Shown here: piece after piece, positions 1 through 64,000 of the stretch
Position numbering within the stretch: the first letter of the stretch is position 1
How the letters are laid out: the number at the start of each line of letters is the position of its first letter
DNA from: Atrichornis clamosus
Lineage: Eukaryota; Chordata; Aves; Passeriformes; Menuridae
Reading direction: 5' to 3'
Assembly: GCA_013400975.1 (NCBI GenBank)
Contig: WBMZ01002693.1
Coordinates: 1-64,000 of the forward strand
DNA length: 64,000 nucleotides
The notes under the pieces: generated by a model
The model's input: only the letters and a program-made list of their open reading frames with translations
Databases searched by the model: none
Told to the model about the DNA's origin: nothing
Position numbers and translations under genes: made by a program

Positions 1-3000
1 CTGTGCAAACCCAGTACGATTGTATAAGAAGCTGTACAGGTAATACATAGGCAGTATTACTGTGATACATTTAAGAACCTTTGCAAACCCAAAAATTATG
101 AAAACTGCTTTTATGTTGAATAGGAGCATACTCATTTTTAATAATGAACAGAATTAGTTAATTGATATAATATGAATTTTAAAAATCAGTACAAAGAATA
201 ATAGCCCTCTATCAATGGTTACTTAGTGGGTTTTGCCCAGAGCATGCAGCTTATACTTCTTAGGTAGACAAGACTGTGCATTTTGGGAGTGGGGTGAGAC
301 TGCCAGGTATTTTTTTTTGCAGTATGTAGGAGGCAAAATTGCTTTTCTGGAATGTGGCAATTCCTGAATTTCTGTCTAAGGATTAGCCAGATGCAATCAG
401 CTGTGTCACTGCCCAAAGCTGGCCTGGTTGCTGGATTTCCTGCCTGTTAGATACAGAGTGGGAGCAGGGAGAGGGGACTTCATCTTGTGCAGAATTTCCT
501 AAGTAAGGAATGTATCCGGCATCATGCACCTGCATGACAAGGGAGTGGGAACATGGTTCACACCTCAGTTGCTTAACTGCGCAGGCTGCAAGAGTAAAGT
601 GTGTGACAGAGAAGCTATCTGTCTTAGATACACACGATAGTGTGTTTTCCCCAGGAGATGGTAGCTACTCATCGGCTGAGTTGGTGGGTGGTTGGTGGGT
701 AAGCCAACAGGGGATGCCCCAGCCCTCTTCAGCTCCCATCACTTAAACAATAAAAGTATGGGAGCTATGGGAAAGCTCCATACTGGAAGTGGCCTTCCTT
801 TCACTGCCTGTTTCCTGCGGGGGTAGCAGTGGGCAAAGGGCGATCACTTTCAACCCTGCTTTCTTGTGCAGGGACAGGGCAGTAGTTTGCTTTCTTTTTG
901 CCATTTCTGGAAGGTGCTTTAAACACTGAAAGAAAAGATTTCTTTAGCAGAGGAGAAACATGATACATTAGAAATAAAATAGCTGTAAAAGAGATCATCT
1001 TATAAAATGTAAAACAGTATAACAGAGTATCTGAGTTTGGAGACTGTGAGTATTGTGGTAGCTTTTAAGGATTTTAAATGATCAAGTAGCTGGTTCCAAC
1101 ACTCAAGCATATTTCCTATCTTGAAAAATTGATGGTCTTAAGATATCAAAGTATATGAAGATTAAGACTTCCAGTGTATCTCAGGTGATTAGGGATGGAG
1201 TGGCTGTCACAGTCGTGTTAGTTCCAGTGGGTACTTTGTATTTTACAGATGATAGAGATGGAAAAAGGGTTCTGTGAGGGAGCAAGAGGAAGAAAAGGAA
1301 ATCAAGAGTGCATCTGAGGACAGCAATGAGGCTCCTGCAGTAGCTTAGAGGAGCAGATCTTGAATCCCCTTTGGACCTAATGTGGAAGAGGGTTTTATCT
1401 TGCACCCATAGCAGTGGTTTCTTTGGGAAAGATCTGCTGTGGCTTGGAGCTTTTTATGACTCTCCGCCCATAAATTTGTGTCTGTGTTTCAATTTGTGTA
1501 TGCCATGGAGAGTACACAAAAGACTTAATTGTACAGGTTTATTAAGCTGATACCTTTCTCTGGCCCTTAGCTCTTGAGGCTATCCAAGGTCAGTGTTTTT
1601 GAAACTGTGGTTTATGGCAGTGGCTATTGAGGAAAACTGTTTTACTATGCTTATTTATTTTGTTTGAATATTAAGTGGAGCTAAGTGCATTGCACTTGAT
1701 AATTGAATCTTCATTTAATTGTTGGTAGCTAAAAGCAAATACAGGCTGTAGAAGAGTTTCTTATAAAATGCTTGCATTGTGGATCAAATTGCATTTCCTC
1801 TGTACCTGAAGTTTTTGTTTTGTTTCCTGCTCTTCAAAGTTCTTCATTATGGTTTCTGTGACACACTTAGAAAGAGAGCAATCCCATCACCAAGGATCAC
1901 TGCAAAATGTTTAATCTGGCATTTCTAAGTGATGAAATTAAAGAAGATAAGAATAAAAAGCACTGCAATAGCAAAATCTATTTCCAGCTACTTCTGCATA
2001 GAAACAGCGTCATATGCAGCACAGCAAAATGCTTCCAGTTTTAACTACTGTGTGTAAACACAGAAAGAAGCTCTCTGTAGGAGGAGGGAAGGTGTATGGA
2101 TGTTCCTTATTATTAACACCATTGATAGGTAATGGGAGGGTTTTTCTAAAGGGTGCCTGTATGACCTTTTCATAATGGAGAGAAGTAGCACAAGAGCATG
2201 AAAAACTGATTAACAGAAAATGCTGAAGCCCAGGGCCTTTTGAATTACAAGTCAACAGAATGTTTTCAACCTGATATTTAACCAAGTTCCTGGGGAATTA
2301 GAACATTGTTCCCCATTGTGTATGGGGAAGGGATCCTACTGAGGCACTTTGTAATCTGAATTGCAACAGTGAATCTGTGTAATGAGTGTATACAGATAAG
2401 AGCAAAAGTAGGGAAAAAAATTGAAATAAAGGTGTATTAACACTAATATGCTAGTGACCTATTTATGTGTACTGTAGGTACAGAGGAGGAAAGCCCCCTT
2501 TGGTGTGCTGTGTGTAATTGATGAGTTACAAGTTTGTGGTTGAACCTGCATCCCTCCCGCTCCCCTCCTCTGCCCCGGCTGGGGTCAGCCCCGGCTGGGT
2601 CTGGTGCCATGGAGGGAACTTCGAATTCTTGCAATGCTGCTGCTGATTCCTCTTTTCATGACTCAGAGCAGGCTTAAATAACACGGTAGGTGGGTCTTCT
2701 GGTATTTAGTGCTTTACGGCATTTGTTGTTGGGAATTGTGTGGTGATGAACAGGATGACAAGGAAGTTTTGCAGTATGCAGGGGATTGTGTTGGCTTTAG
2801 TGCTCTGTGTTGGACATCTCTCACAATGCCATGAAATTCTGTTCCATGACTGACTGTTTGTAAGAACAAGGGAGCTCTGTACACGTCGGCACAAGCACAT
2901 TCCTCCGCAAGCAGCTCTGTGTTTAATGGAAATGATAGGATAAGATACAAAAGTTTTGACTGTAAAGTCTCTAAATCAGGGCAGTCCCAGTCTGTACCAC

Positions 3001-6000
3001 TGGTGACCACATCACAAGCTACTTCAAGTGGTAGGAGTTGGGGTACCCCTAGGTCCTGTTGCTGCCATTGGTGGTGTCTGGCCAAAGGTGAACATCTGTC
3101 TCAATTTCTTCTGAAATCCCATCTTTACTGAAATAGCTGGATCGTTTGCTTATTGCAGACAGGATTATAGCAAGTGTTCATGTTTCTTTGTGCTTCACAG
3201 TTGCTAAAGAAGCAGAATTTGATTCATGTGTCTCTTATAAACAGTTCACAGGGCTAGGACACTCCCTGTAGGTGATAGTGGTGGTATTGCTAGAGCTGTT
3301 GGAACAAATTTAATTATGTCTGGAAATTTTGTCTCAATTTGCTAATAAACCTCCCAGCTGTTTTGTTTCTTCTTATACTCCAGAATTACCCTTTTACTCC
3401 ACACTTTTCTTTCAAGCTGTACCACTTCATTTTACCTTTTTGTTTTAGGCAGATTTTTGCATGTCCATGTCTTAGTTTTTATCAATTCTAAAACAAGGAT
3501 ACTTTTTTCTTACCCGTCCTCTGGGCCAGACTTGTTTATTGTTGCCTCTGAAGTAGAAACTGCTCTGCAGATTTGAGCGGCTCTCCAGTAGCTAAATAAT
3601 CATTTCCACTGAAAGGGTCCTCTGGCTTGGACTGAAAGGGAAATGTGTGTGAAGCACTCTGTTGTGCCATCTTGTGGTGTCCCCTGTCTTGTTCTGTACA
3701 ATAGTATGAAAGGTACTTCTCTTCTCTTTAAACACGGCAGATTTATTGCCAGCTGTTCTGGTATCTGAGTGTACTTTAAAAAAAAACAACTCAGCTAAAA
3801 ACTGTTACCCATGCCGTCCTCTGCCATTCAGAAAATATTGAAATTGGTGACCCATAGCAGATTAGGCTTGAATATTTAAAGCACTGTGATGGCAGTAAGG
3901 ACCAGTGAAAACCATGGCATGGCAGGGCACAGCATTCCCACGGCACACAGGCTCACTCTCTGTCCATGGCTCCAGTAAGGGGACCTTTTTGAGGAAGCAG
4001 TGGTTGACTGCAAGAGTGATAACAGAGAAACACGCAGCAGAGCAGTCCTTCATGGGGATGGCTGAGGTAGTTACTTGCCGAGCTTGCCTGTGTTGGGCAG
4101 GAGAGAATTGTACTGATGCAAGTAACAGCTCCCCTTACTGTGTTTTGGTCTTTGGCCGGTCACACAGGCACCAGCGACTTAGGCAAGCCTGGGAATGTGT
4201 TCAACTTGGCTAAGGGTCAGCTCAGGGAGGGAGAAATTCTGTGTTTTGTGTGTGAACTGAAATGCACTAACCCTTTCTGATCAGATCTTCTCCAGCTGCA
4301 AAAGATTGCTTTAGTATTGGTGTATAAATAAGTGGACATTTGGAACAGGCGTGAATAAGGTTTGTCAGTGGTTTTATCGTAGATGGCACCTTAAAAGTAG
4401 CCAAGACCAAGTGATCAAATCAAATTCAACTGAGAGGGCTGTGTGGGTGAAGGTGGTGGTGCTGCAAGCACTCAGACTGGGGCTGAACTGGGCTGTTTTG
4501 CTGGTGTCAGCGCTCTGCAGAGAAGCCCACCATATGCCAAGTGATGCCACCATTCCGGATGATGCAGCACGTGTGTTCCTGTTGTGCCTGAGCTAAGCAG
4601 CCCTCCAAAAAGCCCTCCAGGATGTCAGCTAGCTTCTTTGTGTAGGGAGGCTCAGTGCTTTTAGCAGGAACTGCCTCACTCAAAACCAGCTCTAATATCT
4701 CTAACATGTTGCTGAAAGGGGCCTTTTATCTAATCGAACTCCAGTTGCTTCAGGATAAAGCATTTACAGCATCAGGCATGCAACCCGGGAAATGAACGGT
4801 CGGTCCTATAGGGACTGAGGGAGACTGGATGCTCTAACATGTATTGATTCATCCGTATTTTAGCAAAACAAAAACTGTATTAGTGCTGCTGCTTTACCTT
4901 ACATTATTGTGTGTACATTATTGAATCAGCAGTAGCAAAGGAAAGCTTATGATAGAAATCATGAAACAACTAATGGGGATGGAACCTTAAAAATGATGTT
5001 TTGGATAATAATGTTAATGAATAATGATAAGAATGTATAACTAAGGTATATACAGAAAAGCGACTGTCTTTTGGATTCAAGACGTTCTCAAAATGATGGC
5101 TATCACAAGAATATGATAAGAAATAAGAAAACTTGTAGCAAATGCTTTTTTCCTCAAGTAAATTATAATGCAAGAGACTGAATCAATTTTAAGGCTGACA
5201 AAATGGCAAATGCTGGAGGCAAGAGAAACTATGGTGGAAGGAAAGATACAGAGAGTGTAATGCAAGAAGTAAAATTGCAACAGTTGATAAAAAATGTACA
5301 AAGTTGGTTGTTGTTTTTTGGTTTTTGTTTTGGTGTTTTTTTAAAGTATCTATGTCACTCAGTTTCCAGCAGGAGAAAAATATTTGGTTAATCTGTCATT
5401 TTTTTTTTAGATTTCAGCAAAGGGAAGTTTCAGAACATCTGTGGTAGAGGGAGGTGAAAGCATCATGCAACTTCCCAGGGCCCATGAAGTGCTAAGGTGG
5501 CTTCATGTCTAGTCATGAAGTCATGTATGCTCACTGTGTTTTCCAGAACTCTCTATTCCTGGGCATTTAAAAAAGAGTAGTAGCATTTTTTTATAAGATT
5601 TTCATTATGAATTTGAAACTGCTTTAAATATAGATAAGGTAGCTTGAGTTGCTGTGGTCTGTCTGGCAAAATAGATGAAATTAGCACAGAGCTGTGTTGC
5701 TCTAGTGATCTTCCCAAGACTGATTGCCAGGTAGGGTGGCTGGGTTAACCCAGTGCAGACCTATTAATTTAACTTACAGTTCTAAAATGGGTAATAAGGC
5801 TAGGATTTGGCAATAAATGACAAAATGCATATGTCTGTTTGTTTTATTGATATGCTTGCTGAGGATCTGTGTTCAAATTAATTTTATTTTCTGAAACAGG
5901 TTTTTTATTCTAGTAAACAGAAGATGACCTTGTAGGCCATGAGTCTCTAGAGAAATAATTTACAGGATATGTTTTTGGTGAATGTTTCTGAATTTTAACT

Positions 6001-9000
6001 TGTTTCATGTACATTCCGAGCAGTGTAGGGAGCGTTACAGAATTTGGAATGATAAAAACATTAAGAAATCATCCACTTGGGTATGTGTGTGTGAGTAGGA
6101 GTCATTTAAAATTCAAATCATAATCCTATTTTATGCTTTAAAAAAGGCAGAGTAGGAAGACAGACCAAAGCTGCTCTTAACTAAATATAATTCTTTTTTA
6201 TTGTCCTTTCTGTGGGGCAACAGCCAGGTTAGGTACCCAGTATAAAATTTGCCTGGATGTACTTGCTACTTTCACATCAGTCACTTACAAACCTTGTGGC
6301 TTACAGGTGTGTTAAAGCATGAATCAGCTCCTGAGCCTCTTTCTTTCCTCTGCATGTGTTTATCTTTAGGTGGGATCTTTTAACTTTATTAGTGATTGAA
6401 TACCACTTGTGACCAAGCAAAATGGTTATGGAGGAGTGGGGTTGTGACGCATTAAGCGGAACAAGTGAGATCATTTTCTTATCAGATGATGAGGTGGATT
6501 ATACACTGTGCCCAGCTGACATTCCTGATGGGTTGTGAGCAAGGCAGTGCTTTGTTCAGAGTTGTCCCTGAATTAGGGCGTCTGCTGCTCTGAGTCTCTG
6601 GACTTCAAAGTGACTTTGACTATGACACTTCTGTACTCAAGGTTCCCTGGGCGCAAAATGAATGTAACAGTCACAGAACCTTCTACTTGGCAAGATGCTT
6701 GAGGATTACTAGAAAGTAATAGTGGCTGCTTCTGCTTCTTGGTTTCTTTGTATGAAGAAATTAAAAACCCCAGGAAATCTAGAATCTGCCTGTTCATAAA
6801 AACCAGCACTCCTGGATACTTCTGAAAGCCCTAGACAATTGTGCAATCAAGCACATACTCGTTATTCATGTCAGAGGAATGCACAGAGATCTGAGTCTTC
6901 CTTCACAAAAACAACTCACTTCTTAAAGGGGAACTTGAACTGTCGGTGTGAAAACACCTCCAGTGCCTCTGCCTTTGGCACCAGCATCGTATTTCACAAG
7001 GGAAGAAATAGAGTGATCCGTTGCTTTAAGTAGAGTGGAATACATGTTCTATTGCCCTCGCAAGTGATACCAACCATGCAGAATCCTATTGACAGAGAAA
7101 GGGGCGAGCCAATGTCCTAATGGCCATTATTTGTTTATGCACTGCAGCCTTGTCGAGGAGAAGGAGGTCATTGAAAACTGCTCGTGTTTCACAGCTTGTC
7201 CAGTGAGTCCAGAGTTGATCTGGGGGAGAGGCTACCCTGTTGCTAAACGTGAACGAAATGGTGATGTTAAAATGCAGATGTCACATAAAAATTTGAAAAT
7301 ATTAGGAAAAAAATTCAGAAGGCAGTAAAGTAAAGCTGATCCTTTCAAGGGTCACGATGTGACCTTAAAACCCTCACCGATTTTAACAGCTAAAATCGTG
7401 ATAAATTCCAAGCCTCATGCTAGTCAATTCTGCCGTGGAAAAAAAAAAAAAGAAAAATAATAAATCTAGTCCTGCTCTTGTCAAGATGGGACACTAATTT
7501 TGCAATAATAATTGACCTTGTCTTCAATTGATTTAATGTGAAAATCAAGCTCTTACTTGTTTGTGACAGTCTCAACTGTGAAAACTATAGAAATCTGTGT
7601 TACTGGTTTAGAGGCTTCAGGCTTTTTTTTGGTACCATCTTATTGCTGAAGAGTAGCTCTTTACCTGCTGAGTGGAAAGTATCATCTTACATCAGTCCTC
7701 TCCTTTGTATGCAAATGCATCTTAAGGTAAGAGGGTTTTTCAGCTTTGTTTGTTTTAGAAAGATCACTTTGGAATCATCTACCATGAGAATATACGCTGA
7801 CATGTGCTCTGTTGGAACATTCTTTTCCAACATAATTTTTTTAGGGACTTCTGGTTACCTGGTTTACGTTTAACTTTGTTATTTGGGCTGCTTGTGTGTA
7901 CTGTAGTCATGTTAAATCGGCCCTTTCTATGCTCATAAAGTAGCTTGAACCTCTGTATGTAAGCAGACGTTTTATCAGAAGACTGTAGTGTGATTTTCCT
8001 TTAACAAGCTGTGGTGGCACACACAGAGCTGTATACGTATATCTGACACTGCCAGCCACTACCTAGATGGTAAATATGGAAAACAGCTCTTCAAAAGGTG
8101 TTCTTTCCCCTGATTGTCTCACTTGTGCAGCTGAAATATGATGACCAGAAGCTGCTCTGCCTATGACTCTGGAGGGATTTTATTGGTGGTGCCAGTGAAG
8201 GGAGGACGCCTGATCACCTGCCCCTCTTCAGAGCTTCTTTGTGGGTGGGCTCGTGGGTAAGAGTGTCTCTCTTACTGGTAGTGAAGCTGTTTTGTGAGCA
8301 CAGGGGTGTGATCTTCCCCAGAGGCTCCCAGGAGAGTGGTGTGCACCTACTGTGTGCAGATCAAGGTTTTATTACTATGAGAGAGAGCAGCTGTTAGGTT
8401 GGGGAAACTGTGGTTGTGCAGAGGAAAAAAAACCCTGAGTAGGCTCTCCCCTTTGTCTTCGTGCTGGATTGTGGAAGAGATACTTGGGATAAGTGTAGCT
8501 TGGAGGAGAGATGGAGAGGCTGTTTCTCCCTCATGAGTGAGCAAGGAAATGAGGCATGTCTGTGTGATAGGGCCAGCCAGCAGAAGGGTGCTTTGGTGAA
8601 GGGTTGAACCCTACGGGAGGCATTGGTTGTTCTGCAGCTGTTTGACTCTACATCAGTGGTAACCAGCGCACTACGTCTGATCACATCAACCCTGAAACAA
8701 TCTGCTAATATTCAACACTGGTACAGCACTCATGCCAGTAGGTTGTAGCAAGGTGTCATTTGGCTGAAGTACTGAAGCTGAAATCCAATCCCTGAGTGTT
8801 TGAATGCTGTTCAGAGCTGGGTTCTATTCTCAGCCTGGTTCATCCTCTCTGAGTGAGGAACGCGTTTTGTGTCAACCTGATCACTTGATCATGGATACTT
8901 AGTGTGCAGAGCTGAGTTCAGATGGTTCTAGCTGTGTGAAAAGCTCTGCACGTGATGTGGGATTTTGATGCAGGTGTTTGAATAGTGTTTGTTTCTTTAT

Positions 9001-9734
9001 TTTTTTTTAATCTGGAAAAAGATGTAGCCCACAGCAGATAATTCTATAGCAGGTAAATAAACAAACAGTACTGTAGTTTTGCAAGATGAGTCATCCCTTT
9101 GGAAATCACAGAATCTGTGAGTGGGATGTGCTACTGGAGATTGGAGTGATATGTTATAGAATCATTACATTTTGATTGGCAGTGGCTTCCAAAATACTAG
9201 TTTTGTTGTGCTTTCTCCCCAGAGTTACTGGTCTCACTAGTCTGACTGCATTTTTCCATTGCCTTTGCTGGAGAAGAAATACAGGTGCATTCTTACTCTA
9301 GAAATGCACCAAATGTGTCAAACCCCCCCATGTTTGCCTATGGTCTCTTATATTGCTAATAATATAATGTTTATCTTGTATATTTTTTTACATTTAAGTA
9401 CACCCTATGTTCCTGGTAGGATTTCTGATCCAAACTTCATTTAAAAATGTCACTAAGGTTTCTGTTACATATTCTTGAGAGATTGATTAAATGCATTTCT
9501 TCAGTACAAGGGTGTGCTAACTAGCTTCTAGCTGATCAGATCACAGCAGTCTCTTCACTGTGTTCTACTGGACTTTATCCCAGGTTTGCTTCCTTCAGTG
9601 TATGACAGAAGAGGGAATCTACACTCACTCTGCTAGAGGCTTTTTCCCTCTGGTTTCAGGATTTTCCTGGAACAGAACCTTTAATAATATTAAATGTTTC
9701 TTACAAATTCTGTTCTCTTTTATTTTTGCAATAG
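1..9734 (+). other. CARMIL1: Upstream intron of CARMIL1 (3' part)
   Basis: Intronic sequence ending in the acceptor before the exon at 9735. I searched for the N-terminal CARMIL1 residues (the basic lysine- and valine-rich start of the PH domain) and found none, so the preceding exon should lie before base 1. Open frames here are short, on both strands, and resemble no known protein. A GC-rich patch near 2530-2610 followed by an AP-1-type heptamer at 2659-2665 is the only compositional outlier. The rest is AT-rich, with short A or T runs such as the one at 7439-7451. Confidence 0.8.

Positions 9735-64000
<54,266 letters not shown>

Noticed and set aside
2714..3085. 123-residue open frame on the minus strand
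   Set aside because: No known domain, no start context or splice support, and composition like the surrounding intron.
5203..5391. Possible N-terminal CARMIL1 exon (lysine-rich frame)
   Set aside because: Residues do not match the expected PH start and there is no suitable donor in phase 0; likewise the lysine-rich frame at 7089-7328.

Overview
This is a eukaryotic, vertebrate window: a 64 kb slice from inside one large intron-rich gene on the + strand. Twenty short exons, each bounded by AG...GT, join into one open frame of 578 codons plus two bases. The joined product is recognisable throughout as CARMIL1 (LRRC16A), the capping protein regulator and myosin 1 linker. The first exon here aligns at about residue 47 of the human protein and the last ends at about residue 625 (human numbering from memory). 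The start codon, the N-terminal exon(s) and the whole C-terminal half (helical dimerisation region, capping-protein-binding segment, proline-rich tail) lie outside the window.

The source is most likely a bird. The only interspersed repeats I can recognise are CR1-type LINE tails (about 28.8-29.1 kb in sense, 44.4-44.7 kb in antisense, and an older antisense copy near 59.9-60.1 kb). I see no Alu, B1/B2, MIR or L1, and the introns are only moderately long (87 bp to about 5.3 kb). A turtle or crocodilian cannot be excluded from sequence alone.

Layout: 1-9734 is the 3' part of an upstream intron with no exon that I can find. 9735-18434 carries four exons: two clear PH-region exons, a third that closes the PH region and a fourth that starts the linker. 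18786-24080 carries three exons for the linker and the entry to the leucine-rich repeat (LRR) domain. 26640-61894 carries thirteen exons encoding most of the LRR solenoid. 61895-64000 is the start of the next intron. Three introns are unusually short (131, 115 and 87 bp).

Function, from knowledge of the family: the PH region directs CARMIL1 to the plasma membrane at the leading edge. The LRR horseshoe is a protein-interaction scaffold. The C-terminal region, not present here, binds the actin capping protein CapZ and removes it from filament barbed ends. No second gene, RNA gene or prokaryotic-type system was found. The most unusual feature is a cluster of eight CpGs in 47 bp inside one LRR exon (39919-39965), surrounded by CpG-poor DNA.
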